This document shows positions 10,740 through 19,647 of a DNA stretch of 64,000 bases, piece by piece (position 1 is the first letter of the stretch; the number at the start of each line of letters is the position of its first letter). The translations under genes and the position numbers were made by a program. The notes beneath the pieces were generated by a model. That model saw only the letters and a program-made list of their open reading frames with translations, did not search any database and was not told where the DNA came from. Location: positions 192,001 through 256,000 of the forward strand of contig NZ_CP077097.1 in the NCBI RefSeq assembly GCF_014269225.2. Direction: 5' to 3'. The stretch is from Pseudomonas anuradhapurensis (GTDB lineage: Bacteria; Pseudomonadota; Gammaproteobacteria; Pseudomonadales; Pseudomonadaceae).

Positions 10740-11542
10740 CAGTGGTCAAGCGTCGGGAAGGTGCCGTCACGCACCTCGTCGCCGAAGCGTGCGCAGGCCT
10801 CGCGGATCACCCCGGCTACATCGGCGTACTGCTTGACGAACCGTGGCACGTGCTCGCCCCCCAGGCCCAGCAGGTCCTCGGTGACCAGCACCTGGCCATC
10901 GCAAGCCGGGGAGGCGCCGATACCGATGGTCGGCTTGTCGCTGGCCTCGGTGATGGCCCTGGCCACCGGCTCGGCGACGCCTTCGAGCAGCAGGGCGAAG
11001 GCGCCGGCTTGCAGGTTGGCGCGGGCGTCGGCCAACAGTGCTGCACCGCCTTCCGGGCTCAGGCCCTGGGCCTTGTAGCCGCCCATGACGTTGACGAACT
11101 GCGGCATCAGGCCAATGTGCGCCATCACCGGTACGCCGCGCTCAACCAGAAATGCCACGGTGCTGGCCAGCACCTGGTTGACTTCCAGTTTCACTGCGGC
11201 GCAGCCGGTGCGGGCCAGCACCTCGGCACAGTTGCGAAATGCCTGCTCGGGGCTTTCCTGGTAGCTGCCGAACGGCATGTCGGCGATCACGCAGGCCAGG
11301 CGCGTGCTGTCGACTACCGCGCGGGTATGGGCGATGGTCTCGTCCAGGCGCATGCCCAGGGTGGAACTGCGGCCGTAGCCGACCATCGCGGTGGAGTCAC
11401 CGACCAGGATGAAGTCGACCAGAGGGTCGATTACCTGGGCAATCGCGCTGGAGTATGCCGTCAGTGAGACGATCTTCTGGCGGCCCTTCATGGCCACCAG
11501 TTGCGGGACAGTCATGCGTCCGTTACGGATTTGCGTGCTCAT
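10727..11542 (-). CDS. PanB-like hydroxymethyltransferase (cluster paralogue)
   Basis: A 271-residue ketopantoate hydroxymethyltransferase fold. The catalytic residues known from E. coli PanB are all present: metal Asp in LVGDS and IADMPF, Glu in VKLEVN, His in AHIGLMPQ, and base Glu in LLLEGVA. The family adds a hydroxymethyl group from methylene-tetrahydrofolate to a 2-oxo acid. AAGGAGA six bases upstream sets the start. It is the last gene of the nine-gene operon (47 bases after an ATP-grasp gene) and has no panC beside it, unlike usual pantothenate loci. That suggests a dedicated paralogue acting on another 2-oxo acid or on a pathway intermediate. Housekeeping PanB activity cannot be excluded. 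Confidence 0.85.
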   Translation of the reverse strand: MSTQIRNGRMTVPQLVAMKGRQKIVSLTAYSSAIAQVIDPLVDFILVGDSTAMVGYGRSSTLGMRLDETIAHTRAVVDSTRLACVIADMPFGSYQESPEQAFRNCAEVLARTGCAAVKLEVNQVLASTVAFLVERGVPVMAHIGLMPQFVNVMGGYKAQGLSPEGGAALLADARANLQAGAFALLLEGVAEPVARAITEASDKPTIGIGASPACDGQVLVTEDLLGLGGEHVPRFVKQYADVAGVIREACARFGDEVRDGTFPTLDHCYGV

Positions 11543-11589
11543 CAGTGTCTCCTTAGTGGTGAAACGGCCCCGGTAGGTGGGGCTCCCGG

Positions 11590-12843
11590 TTACAGCCAGT
11601 CTTGCTCCCACGTCCGCCAGGCGAGTTGGTCCTGGCGGATGCGGTCAGGTTGCGGATGGACCATGAACACGGCCCCCGGCGAACTGTTGAGGTCGACGGT
11701 CGGCGCCAGGGCGCGGCCGTCGCTGAAACGCCAGCGGGCGCTGTGGTACGAGGCCAGCTGGTCGAGGTGCGAGGTTACCCGGCCCAGGTCGAAGCGACCC
11801 TGGCCACGGGCGATCAGGTTGAGGGTGCAGGCCGCCTGCAACTGGCGATAGCGCCGAGGGCGCTGCAGCAAGCGGGCTGGGGTCAGGCAGGCCTCGACGG
11901 TCAGGCTGACCTGGTCGGCGCCGGTGGCAGCCTGCAGGGCGGGCGGGTTGGCCAGGCCGGACAGGCGTGCGCCGGTTTCCAGCAGGCGTGGCCCGGCGGC
12001 GGTGAGGATGACCTCGGTGTGCGCCGGGCCCTCGGCGATGGCCAGGGCGTCGAGCACCCCCTCGACATAGCCGACCAAGGTCTCCAGGCACGGGTCGTCG
12101 GGAGCCAGCAGGTATTCGCTGTCGTAGATCTTGCGGCCATCCTCGCTCAGGGTCTTGGTGCAGCGCCAGGCATCGCTGAGCCAGTGCTGGCCCTGATGGC
12201 TGACGGTATTGATCACGTATTCGTCGCCTTCGAGGTACTCCTGCACCAACACTTCATGGTTGTCGCGCATCATCAGGTTGGTGCCGCCGAGGATGGCATT
12301 GGCGGCATCGCGGACCTGGCTGGCGTCGCGGCAGATGAACACCTGGTCGGAGCCGGCGCTGTCCAGCGGCTTGACCACCACCGGCCGTGCGCCCTGGGCC
12401 TGGAACCAGGCGCAGGCCTGTTCGGCGCTGCCGGTGCGCAACTGTGCTGCCACCGGCAAGCCAGCAGCGGCGACTTGCTCGGCCATCAGCGCCTTGTCGC
12501 GGCGCGCTACCGACAGCGCCGGGTCGTTGCCCGGCAGGCCAAGGGCGGCGGCCAGGCGGTCGGCCAGCTCAACGCCGAACTCGCTGCCAGTCAGCACGGC
12601 CTCGGGGTGCTGGGCTGCCAGTACCTGGCACAGCGGCTCGAAGCCGACCTCGTGCAGTTGGTAGTGCTGGGTGAACAGGGCCTGCGGGCAGCTGGCGGCG
12701 AAGGCCGCCGGCATGTCGCGTCGTGAGCTTACATGCAGCAGCGGGCGGTGCTCGGCCAGCGCGCGAGCGAGAAAGGCGCCGGTGGAATAGGCGTCTACCA
12801 GCACCAGCGGGCGCTGCCCGGGTTCAATGCAAGGGTTGGTCAT
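11590..12843 (-). CDS. ATP-grasp amino-acid ligase A
   Basis: A 417-residue ATP-grasp protein of the carboxylate-amine ligase type. The nucleotide-binding lysines lie in RRDKALM (K117) and [12 protein letters not shown] (K158). Metal-binding acids are in HTEVIL (E277) and [10 protein letters not shown] (E289), where the usual Asn of ExN is replaced by Gly. Such enzymes activate a carboxylate as an acyl phosphate and join it to an amine, often making dipeptides (carnosine synthase, BacD-like). It overlaps the mutase gene by 20 bases, so translation is probably coupled. It is the first of two different ATP-grasp ligases in the operon. Substrates unknown. Confidence 0.85.
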   Translation of the reverse strand: MTNPCIEPGQRPLVLVDAYSTGAFLARALAEHRPLLHVSSRRDMPAAFAASCPQALFTQHYQLHEVGFEPLCQVLAAQHPEAVLTGSEFGVELADRLAAALGLPGNDPALSVARRDKALMAEQVAAAGLPVAAQLRTGSAEQACAWFQAQGARPVVVKPLDSAGSDQVFICRDASQVRDAANAILGGTNLMMRDNHEVLVQEYLEGDEYVINTVSHQGQHWLSDAWRCTKTLSEDGRKIYDSEYLLAPDDPCLETLVGYVEGVLDALAIAEGPAHTEVILTAAGPRLLETGARLSGLANPPALQAATGADQVSLTVEACLTPARLLQRPRRYRQLQAACTLNLIARGQGRFDLGRVTSHLDQLASYHSARWRFSDGRALAPTVDLNSSPGAVFMVHPQPDRIRQDQLAWRTWEQDWL

Positions 12844-14080
12844 AACGGTTCACCATGTAGTGCAGCATCTGGAACAGTTGGTCGGCGCGCACGCCGTGGT
12901 CGGCGTTGCCTGCGGCGTGGCTACGCGCCAGCGGCAGGCCGCCGAGGCTGGCCCAGCGCAGCGCACCGTGGTCATCGATCAGGGTGGTGGCGCGGCCGGG
13001 GTTGTCCGAATGCAGGCAGTAGGGGATATCCAGCAAGCCCCGGGCGAAGGCTTGCAGCAGCGCAGTGCCCAGGTCGGCGTGCAGCTCGAGCACGGCGTCG
13101 ACCAGTTGCCGGGTTTCCAGCAGGATCTCTTCGTAATAGCCCTGGCTGGCTGGGTCGAGCGCCGCCGGCGCCTGCGCCGCGCTGCTGCTGGCCATGTCCA
13201 GCGCCTGGAGATTGTCGCGCACCGAAGGGATCTGCCGGGCCTCGGCTACGGTCTTGACGATCAGCCGTTCGCAACCGGTGGCCTGGGCCAGGCGGGCGCT
13301 GTCGACGATCAACCGGCGGGCGCCATGCTCGGTGCAGGGGAACACGCCCATGTAGGTGTACACCACCACGTGCCAGTGGATGTCGCTCAGGTAGTGCGCC
13401 GCCAGCTCGCGCAAGGCGCGCAGCGCGCCCTGGTCCTGGACCATGCTGGTACCCTGGGCGTAGCTCAGCGACACGCTGCGAATACCGTACTGGCGGAAGA
13501 ACATGGCTTCGAGAAGGCCCACCGCCAGCAACATCGAGGGCGGACATAACTGACCCAGCAGGCAGCCGCCGAAGCTCTCGATGTGGCCGTGTGCGGTGCC
13601 CTCGGCCAGCGCCCGGCAGCTTTGCCCCCAAGCGTCCACCGCATGCAGCAGCGGCAAGCGGCTGTAGGGCATGCAATAGGACACTGGGCCGCCTTCGGTG
13701 GCGTCCAGGCCGACTGCGGCCATGCGCTTGAAGATGTTCTGTGGCTGGGCCGTGCCATGGCGTACCTGGATCGGGAAGTCCGCGCCGTAAAGGCCGTCGA
13801 GCATGCCGCGCAGGGCTTCCAGCGGATGGCTGACGATAGGGAAGCCGTTGAGCGGGCTGCCGTCATTGAGGCAGCGCAGGGCGCTCTGGTAATCGCCGAC
13901 ACGGGTGTAACTGTCGAGCGTGATGGTACCCAGGGCGCCCGGCTGGCGGGCCACTGCTTCCAGGCCAGCACGCATGCTGGGGATGTCGGCGAAGCCCATG
14001 CGCGGTTGCACCACGAGCTGCCCGCGCTCGCGGGCCCGTTCGATGAAACGCTGGAAGTGGCTGGTATCGGTGCTGGCCAT
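12824..14080 (-). CDS. Coenzyme-B12 glutamate mutase epsilon-like catalytic subunit
   Basis: A 418-residue TIM-barrel protein homologous to clostridial GlmE/MutE (about 483 residues; this copy lacks some N-terminal sequence). By alignment from memory, the three 'arginine claw' residues that hold the glutamate carboxylates are kept: VVQPRMG (R27), DSYTRVG (R60) and QVRHGT (R107). The active-site acid in ATEGG (E129), the tyrosines in VSYCMPY (Y135, Y139) and the lysine in LIVKT (K276) are also kept. It should therefore rearrange L-glutamate, or a close analogue, to 3-methylaspartate together with the B12-binding protein encoded at 16849-17307. The two subunit genes are split by two ligase/ATPase genes, unlike the usual mutS-mutL-mutE order, and no MutL repair gene is present. 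Confidence 0.9.
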   Translation of the reverse strand: MASTDTSHFQRFIERARERGQLVVQPRMGFADIPSMRAGLEAVARQPGALGTITLDSYTRVGDYQSALRCLNDGSPLNGFPIVSHPLEALRGMLDGLYGADFPIQVRHGTAQPQNIFKRMAAVGLDATEGGPVSYCMPYSRLPLLHAVDAWGQSCRALAEGTAHGHIESFGGCLLGQLCPPSMLLAVGLLEAMFFRQYGIRSVSLSYAQGTSMVQDQGALRALRELAAHYLSDIHWHVVVYTYMGVFPCTEHGARRLIVDSARLAQATGCERLIVKTVAEARQIPSVRDNLQALDMASSSAAQAPAALDPASQGYYEEILLETRQLVDAVLELHADLGTALLQAFARGLLDIPYCLHSDNPGRATTLIDDHGALRWASLGGLPLARSHAAGNADHGVRADQLFQMLHYMVNRYDQPLH

Positions 14081-14082
14081 GG

Positions 14083-15579
14083 TCAGCGTCCCGACACCAG
14101 TTCGACTACCTGTACACCGGTGGCCGGGTCGTGGCGCACGATACGGCCCTTGTGCGGGTCGCCGGCGCGCACTCGGGCGATCAGTGAGGCGTCGCTGTCG
14201 AAGTCGATGGGCGCGTGCCGGTAAAGGCTGCGCAATGCCGCCAGCGGCAGGCCGCTGACCTCGCCGAGCCAGTGGCCGAGCACCTCGTCCTCGGCCTGGC
14301 CGCCGAGCAGCGCGTGCAGGTCTTGCAGGCGCCCGACCAGCTGCGGGTGACGCAGGCTCAGGTACAGCGCCAGGTCGCGGCCCTGGCTGACGAAGGGCGA
14401 GAACTGCATGCAGATCAGCTGCTCTTCGTCGAGGTCGAAGGCCGAGCGGGCGAAGCCGTCGGCCAGCGCGCGCCGGTTGGCCTTGCCGGCGGCGTCGGCG
14501 TAGGGCGCCAGGGCCAGCTCGATGAGGCGGTCTGGCATTTCTTTCTTGCGCATCAGCGCCTGGGCCAGCTCCAGGTATTCGGCCAGTCCTTGGTCATAAC
14601 TGCGCCCCTGCACCTGTTCGGCCTTGAGCCCGCGCAGGTGCGCCATCAGCATCGGGTTGGCGCAGTCCGACTCGGTGAAGCTGAACGCCAGCTCCTCGAA
14701 GCGGAAGCCGAGAAATTCGGTAATCAGCTCCCAGTGGTCGTCGACGCGGTAGCTCACCAGGTCGTAGATGCTGATGAACGCAGGCTCGCCGCTGGCGTTA
14801 CCGGTGCTGACCCGACGCTCGTCGAGGGCAGCGTCGAAGCCGTCGCCGAGCAGTTCGATGAAGTAGGCCTGGGCAATACCGTCCAGCGCCTGCAACAGCC
14901 CGCGAAAGCCCTGGCGACGGCAGTCCTCGACGTCCAGCCCGAGGCGTTCGGCCAGGCGCATGATCCAGGTGAAGTAGTGCTTCTGTTCCTTGCGCGAGTC
15001 GCCGGTGACCACTGCGTCGACGCCACCCTGCCACCAGGCGGCGCGGCCGAAGAAGTCGGCAACTGCAAGGTTGCAGCTGTTGCAGAAGGTCGGGCGGCCG
15101 TCACCGGCGGTACGGTGGCCGTTCATCAGCACGTCGAAGCGGTTCATCGCCTTCACCTCGCTGGGGAAGGGCAGGTGGCGTTCGAACGGGCGGATCTGCC
15201 GGTGGTCGACCACCAGCATCTCGACCCGCGGGTCGCCGTACAACGCCAGGGCGTGGTAGGCCCGGTCGATGTTGGCCATCACTGCATCAGCCACCCCAGC
15301 ATGGCGCATGTTGGCGATGCGCAGGTGAAAGGTGCAGCCATGGGTGATGGCCAGGTGCAGCTGTGTCGCGCGCAGCAGTGACACGGTGTAGGAGCTGTCC
15401 TTGCCACCGCCGTAGGCGACCATCAGGCGGTAGTTGGCCAGGCCTGCCAGGCCGCCGGCGGCTTCAATCAGACGTTCGCCGAACACGCGTACGGCATGCT
15501 GGTCGTTGTCGCTCAGGTAAGGGATGAGCCGGGCCAGCAGCGCGGCGTCGTCGTGTTCGGTACGGGCGGCGTGGTTCAT
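14083..15579 (-). CDS. PP-loop (N-type ATP pyrophosphatase) family enzyme
   Basis: A 498-residue protein with a PP-loop motif YGGGKDSSYT (residues 56-64) near the N-terminus and a CxxC pair in TFCNSCN (C166, C169). The PP-loop class adenylates an acyl or amide group with release of PPi, then attacks it with ammonia or sulfur (asparagine synthetase B, sugar amidotransferases of the WbpG type, thiolases). The C-terminal half (about 260-498) is helical and unfamiliar to me. There is no glutaminase gene next to it. It overlaps the following-listed ATP-grasp B gene by 4 bases and is 2 bases from the mutase gene. Amidation or sulfur insertion in the cluster's product is inferred. Confidence 0.78.
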   Translation of the reverse strand: MNHAARTEHDDAALLARLIPYLSDNDQHAVRVFGERLIEAAGGLAGLANYRLMVAYGGGKDSSYTVSLLRATQLHLAITHGCTFHLRIANMRHAGVADAVMANIDRAYHALALYGDPRVEMLVVDHRQIRPFERHLPFPSEVKAMNRFDVLMNGHRTAGDGRPTFCNSCNLAVADFFGRAAWWQGGVDAVVTGDSRKEQKHYFTWIMRLAERLGLDVEDCRRQGFRGLLQALDGIAQAYFIELLGDGFDAALDERRVSTGNASGEPAFISIYDLVSYRVDDHWELITEFLGFRFEELAFSFTESDCANPMLMAHLRGLKAEQVQGRSYDQGLAEYLELAQALMRKKEMPDRLIELALAPYADAAGKANRRALADGFARSAFDLDEEQLICMQFSPFVSQGRDLALYLSLRHPQLVGRLQDLHALLGGQAEDEVLGHWLGEVSGLPLAALRSLYRHAPIDFDSDASLIARVRAGDPHKGRIVRHDPATGVQVVELVSGR

Positions 15580-16814
15580 GCCGGTTGCGCCTCCAGGCGG
15601 TAGTGTTCAATGACGTGGCGGATGTCTCGCTCGATGCCAGCCTGGTCGCTGCCGGTGAAGATGAAACGCCCACCCTGCAATGCGTCATAGCCGCCGCCGG
15701 CCTCCAGCACCTCGCCGGGCTGGGGCAGCAGTTCGCGCCACAGCGAGGCGACCTGGGTGCGCTGCGACGGCGCCTCAAGCACCCTGCACGGCAGTTGTTG
15801 CGGCTTGGGGATGATCAACCAGCCGCCGCTGGGATCGCCGTCCTGGTCGGGCAGGGCGGCGGGCTCGCCGAGCAGGTTCTTCAGCCAATGTTCGTAGAGG
15901 TTGACGCCGAACACCCGGTTGATCAGGTGCGGCACCTCGCTGCCGCCGACCCGCGCGCCCACCTCCAGAAACACCAGGCTGCCGTCCTCGCACACGAACA
16001 GTTCCAGGTGGAAGGCGGTGTCGCGCAGCCCCAACGCCTGCAGGCATTGGCGGCTGAAGTCGGCGATGCGCGTACGCAACGGCGAGGCTTGCAGCAGCAC
16101 CGAGCCCAACGGCTGGCGCCGGGCGAAGTCCAGGCAGCTGTTGAGGTAGCGCGACACTGCCTGGAACGGCACCTGGCCGGTGGCGTCGGTGTAGCCATCG
16201 ACGTGGTACACCTGGCCCTCGACAAAGGCTTCCACTTCGTGGCGCGCCAGGTCGACACCGTCGAGTGCGGCCAGCAGCTGGCGCTCGTCATCGACCCGCA
16301 CCACGCCGATACTGGCGGCGCCGTCCACCGGCTTGACGATCAGCGGGTAGCCGGTTTTGGCGGCGAAAGTCAGGGTGTGGGCCAGGCTCTCGCAGCGGGT
16401 GAAGGCCGGTACGGCCAGGCCATGCTCTTGCAGCACCTGTTTCATCCGCGCCTTGTCGCGGTACACGGCCACTTCGTCCGGGCCATGGCCTGGGATGTTC
16501 AGCGCCTGGCGCACCTGGGCGGCGATCTCGAGGGTGAATTCGGACAAGGCGATCAGCAGGTCGACCGGGCCGACCCGTTCGCTTACCTCGGTCACCGCGG
16601 CCAGCAATTGCGAGTACTGGTTGACGTCCTCGACCTGCACCAGGTGGGCGATCTGCTCGCGCGGCGCCAGCACGCCGAGCGCGCCGGGGCCGTCGACCAC
16701 ATAACTGATGCGGTGGGCCTGGTGGTCGAAGAAGGCTTCGTAGCGGGTCAGTTCATTGTCCCAACGCTGGCCGTCGTGAAAGCGCGGCCAGCGGTTGACG
16801 ATCACGATATGCAT
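15576..16814 (-). CDS. ATP-grasp amino-acid ligase B
   Basis: A 412-residue ATP-grasp protein, clearly different from ligase A. ATP-binding lysines are in YRDKARM (K121) and LIVKPVDGAASIG (K161); metal-binding acids are in FHLELF (E271) and VFLEVGARVGG (E284). The C-terminal WLIIPKPQQLPCRVLEA region resembles that of BL00235/BtrJ-like L-amino-acid ligases. Start ATG 16814 (MHIVIVNRW) fits the beta-strand that opens this fold; the extra residues to 16871 look non-coding. The stop overlaps the PP-loop start in an ATGA. Predicted to make a second amide or peptide bond in the pathway. Confidence 0.85.
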   Translation of the reverse strand: MHIVIVNRWPRFHDGQRWDNELTRYEAFFDHQAHRISYVVDGPGALGVLAPREQIAHLVQVEDVNQYSQLLAAVTEVSERVGPVDLLIALSEFTLEIAAQVRQALNIPGHGPDEVAVYRDKARMKQVLQEHGLAVPAFTRCESLAHTLTFAAKTGYPLIVKPVDGAASIGVVRVDDERQLLAALDGVDLARHEVEAFVEGQVYHVDGYTDATGQVPFQAVSRYLNSCLDFARRQPLGSVLLQASPLRTRIADFSRQCLQALGLRDTAFHLELFVCEDGSLVFLEVGARVGGSEVPHLINRVFGVNLYEHWLKNLLGEPAALPDQDGDPSGGWLIIPKPQQLPCRVLEAPSQRTQVASLWRELLPQPGEVLEAGGGYDALQGGRFIFTGSDQAGIERDIRHVIEHYRLEAQPA

Positions 16815-16848
16815 GGGTTCGTTCCTTGTTCGGGCAACAGACGGGGGC

Positions 16849-17307
16849 TCAGGTCCAGTGCGCGACGTCACCGGTGCCGAGCACCAGCGAATAACGGGCC
16901 TGGGCCAGGCGTTCGAGGTGGTGCTGGAAGGCGTCGAGGGCGTCGGCCTCGGTGAACACCGCGTTGTACCCGGCGCCCAGCAGTTCCTCGCGCACCGCTC
17001 GGGTCTGCTCCTCGGAGGTGGTCAGCTTGCCGCCGATCACCACGTGCAGGTGCGGGTACTGCTGGCGCAGCGCGTGGATCAGCGTCAGGCCTTGGGAGTA
17101 GCCGTGGCCGTTGACGCTGCTGATCACCAGCAAACGCGCGTGGCGGTGCTGCTCGACGGCGTCGAGCACGGCCTGCACTGGTGTGCAGCTGCCCAGGTTC
17201 TTTACCTCCAGGCCGCGTTCGCCCAGCCACATCTGCAAGTACACCAGGTTCCACATGTGCGAGTCGGATTCGACCGTGGCCAGCAGGCACAGGGGTTGGC
17301 TGTTCAT
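16849..17307 (-). CDS. Cobalamin-binding sigma-like subunit of glutamate mutase
   Basis: A 152-residue single B12-binding domain. It shows the base-off/His-on motif SDSHMWN (D15, H17; the usual DxHxxG has Asn here), the LVISSVNGHG loop (matches ILVSSLYGQG of clostridial GlmS) and VVIGGKL (the GG of the nucleotide-tail pocket). Length and motifs match the small subunit of glutamate mutase; the large subunit is at 12824-14080. It overlaps the exporter gene by 4 bases. The cofactor must come from elsewhere, since no cobalamin genes are in the window. Confidence 0.9.
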   Translation of the reverse strand: MNSQPLCLLATVESDSHMWNLVYLQMWLGERGLEVKNLGSCTPVQAVLDAVEQHRHARLLVISSVNGHGYSQGLTLIHALRQQYPHLHVVIGGKLTTSEEQTRAVREELLGAGYNAVFTEADALDAFQHHLERLAQARYSLVLGTGDVAHWT

Positions 17308-18527
17308 CGGGATGCCTCCATGGCGGGGTTTTCAGTGCCTAGTGCGGCGTTCAGGCGCCGCGTGGTCAGGTGAAACAGCAGGGCGCCCGGCACGCACAGC
17401 AGCAGGCCCAGGGCGAGGATCAGGCCCTGGATGCCGTAGCGCTGGCCGATGCTGGCGCTGAGCAGGCCGCCCAGCGGGAAGGACGCCAGGTTGAGCAGGT
17501 AGAACGGGCCCATCACCTTGCCCAGGTGCTCACGCGGGATCACCTTGATTCGCTGGGTGCGGTTGAACACGTTGAACAGGGTGCAGCCAGCCATGGCCAG
17601 GACGAAGCTGGCACCGTAGGCGAGCACACCGTTGGCCAGCCCCATGGCCAGGATTCCGCCGCACAGCACGGCGAAACCCAACGCGCCCAGCTGGTGGATC
17701 GACAGCCGCGTCAGCAGCCACGGCACCAGCAAAAAGTTCAGCAGGCCCAGGGCGCCGGCGGCGCTGTTGATCAGGCCGAAGGCACCGTCGGCGGCCTGGA
17801 ATACGCCGCTTACGACGAAGGCATTGGCGCTGAGTACGCAGGCAAAGGCCAGGTTGATGCTGAAGTTCAGCAGCGCCAGGCTGACGATTGGCGGGTTGCC
17901 CAGCAGCAGCTGCCAGCCTTGGCGTAGGGCGTCGAGCACCGGTTGCCGAGCACTGTTGGCGTGGGCGTCGGGCAGGCCGCGCCAGCACAGTGCTGCCAGC
18001 AGCAGTGCGGCGGCGGCCAGGCCCAGCAGGGACAGCTTGCCGCTGTACAGCACCAGCGCGGCGGCGCTGGCTGGGCCCAGCACCTGCGCCAGCAGCTCCA
18101 TGTTCTGCACCAGCGACTGGGTATGCGCCAGGCGCTCGGCCGGCGCCACCTGCGGCACGGTGCGTTCCACGGCCATGCGTACCGGTGCCATCAGCAGCGA
18201 CAGCAGCACCCCGTTGGCCGCCAGCACCCAGACCGTCAGGGCCGGCGCCAGGCTGCAGCAGAGCACGGTCAGCGCCAGGCTGGCGGCGCGCAGCACGTTG
18301 GCCCACTGCAGCAGGGTGCGCCCGCCGACACGGTCGGCCAGCACCCCGGCAAACGGGTAGGCGAGCAGCGCCGGTAGCCACTCCAGGGCGAACACCAGCC
18401 CCGAATAGCGCAGGCTACCGGTGGCCTGGTAGACCATCAGCGGCACGGCAAACAGCACCGTCTGTTCGGCCATCAGGCCCAGCAGCAGGCCGGCGCCGAA
18501 GCGGCGCAGGGGCGCGTGCTCAGCCAT
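17304..18527 (-). CDS. MFS exporter (EntS-like)
   Basis: A 407-residue, 12-helix MFS protein with the MFS_3 pattern (FALEWLPALLAYPFAGVLADRVGGRTLLQWANVLRAAS; the G-x-x-x-D-R-x-G-R/K loop follows helix 2). This branch includes EntS and other siderophore or small-peptide exporters. It is fully embedded in the operon (8-base overlap with the monooxygenase, 4-base with the B12 subunit), so it probably exports the pathway product. Substrate unknown. Confidence 0.86.
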   Translation of the reverse strand: MAEHAPLRRFGAGLLLGLMAEQTVLFAVPLMVYQATGSLRYSGLVFALEWLPALLAYPFAGVLADRVGGRTLLQWANVLRAASLALTVLCCSLAPALTVWVLAANGVLLSLLMAPVRMAVERTVPQVAPAERLAHTQSLVQNMELLAQVLGPASAAALVLYSGKLSLLGLAAAALLLAALCWRGLPDAHANSARQPVLDALRQGWQLLLGNPPIVSLALLNFSINLAFACVLSANAFVVSGVFQAADGAFGLINSAAGALGLLNFLLVPWLLTRLSIHQLGALGFAVLCGGILAMGLANGVLAYGASFVLAMAGCTLFNVFNRTQRIKVIPREHLGKVMGPFYLLNLASFPLGGLLSASIGQRYGIQGLILALGLLLCVPGALLFHLTTRRLNAALGTENPAMEASR

Positions 18528-19590
18528 GCTGGCGGTCCAGGTCGGCTTCCAGTTCGCGCAGGCGCGGCAGTACGTGCTGGCAGAAGCGGCGCATCTCGTC
18601 GCGGGTTGGCCAGCCGGAAAAAATGAACTCGCTCACCCCGACCTTCTTGTACTCCAGCAGGTAGGCCGCCACCTCCTCGTAGCTGCCCACCACGCACAGC
18701 GCCGGGCCGCCTCGGTAGGCCACGGCGCCCGACCAGAGCATCGGCGACAACCAGTCGTGGCGCGCGCCCTCGGCCAGGCGGAACGAGGTCTTGACCGCCT
18801 CGGAGTCGCAGCGGGCGACAAACTGGCGTACCCATTCGCGGTGCTGCTGGTCGGGGTTTTCCATCATCGCCTCGACTTCGGCCAGGGCCTCTTCGCGAGT
18901 TTCCCGCGCCAGCACGTGCATGCGTATGCCTACCGAGCGGCCGGCTGCAAGTACCTCGCGCGCGGCTTCGGCGATGCCTTCGGGGGTGTCGCCGTAGCGC
19001 AGCCAGCAGTCACTGTGCGATACCGCCACCTGCTGGGCGATGCCCGAGGCGCCGCTCAGATACAGGCGTGGCCGCTCGTGGTCCTTGAACGGGAGGCCGA
19101 GCTGCGCCTTGTCCAACTGGTAGAAGTCGCCGTGGTGGCTGAGCGGGGTTTCCCCGGCCCAGAAGCGCCTGAGGATATCGATGAACTCGCAGGTGCGCGC
19201 GTAGCGGCCATCGTGGGCGACGTAGTCACCGTAGTACGCCTGCTCGTCCGGCGAAATGCCGGCCACCAGGTTCAGCGCGATGCGCTTGTCGGACATCCAC
19301 GACAGGGTGTTGACCACCTGGGTGAACAGGGTCGGGTGCAACAGCCCGGGGCGGTAGGCGAGGATGAACTTTACGTTGCGGGTTTCGCGCACCAGCGCGC
19401 CGATCATCGGCAGCGGGTCGGGCATGTGATAGCTGATACCCATCAGCAGCGAGTCGATGCCCAGTTCGTCGGCTTCCTGGGCGAAATCGATGATACCGGC
19501 GAAGTCCAGGCGTCCGGTGTCGTACTTGTCGGTGGCTTTCTGCTGGCCGCTGTCGAGCGGCGAGCACCAGTGAATGCGCAAGGGGTTCAT
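18520..19590 (-). CDS. SsuD-like LLM flavin-dependent monooxygenase
   Basis: A 356-residue TIM-barrel enzyme of the bacterial luciferase-like (LLM) class, close to alkanesulfonate monooxygenase SsuD. Shared segments with the ssuD product of this window include the FILAYRPGLLHPTLFTQ strand, DKRIALNLVAG, and FIFSGWPTRDE near the C-terminus. The class uses reduced FMN and O2 to hydroxylate carbons or nitrogens or cleave C-S bonds. No flavin reductase lies in the operon, so FMNH2 would come from elsewhere (for example SsuE at 53678). GGAG nine bases upstream supports the start. A tailoring oxidation in the pathway is inferred. Confidence 0.86.
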   Translation of the reverse strand: MNPLRIHWCSPLDSGQQKATDKYDTGRLDFAGIIDFAQEADELGIDSLLMGISYHMPDPLPMIGALVRETRNVKFILAYRPGLLHPTLFTQVVNTLSWMSDKRIALNLVAGISPDEQAYYGDYVAHDGRYARTCEFIDILRRFWAGETPLSHHGDFYQLDKAQLGLPFKDHERPRLYLSGASGIAQQVAVSHSDCWLRYGDTPEGIAEAAREVLAAGRSVGIRMHVLARETREEALAEVEAMMENPDQQHREWVRQFVARCDSEAVKTSFRLAEGARHDWLSPMLWSGAVAYRGGPALCVVGSYEEVAAYLLEYKKVGVSEFIFSGWPTRDEMRRFCQHVLPRLRELEADLDRQHG

Positions 19591-19647
19591 GCGGATATCT
19601 CCGGAAAGGGCCTGCCGTCAGGGCAGGCCGAACGAGGGCGGTGGGGC

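Noticed and set aside
16814..16871. Longer N-terminus for ATP-grasp B
   Set aside because: The extra 19 residues (Arg/Pro/Glu-rich) do not fit the fold, which begins with a beta-strand at MHIVIVNRW, and would extend into the 34-base spacer after the B12 gene.
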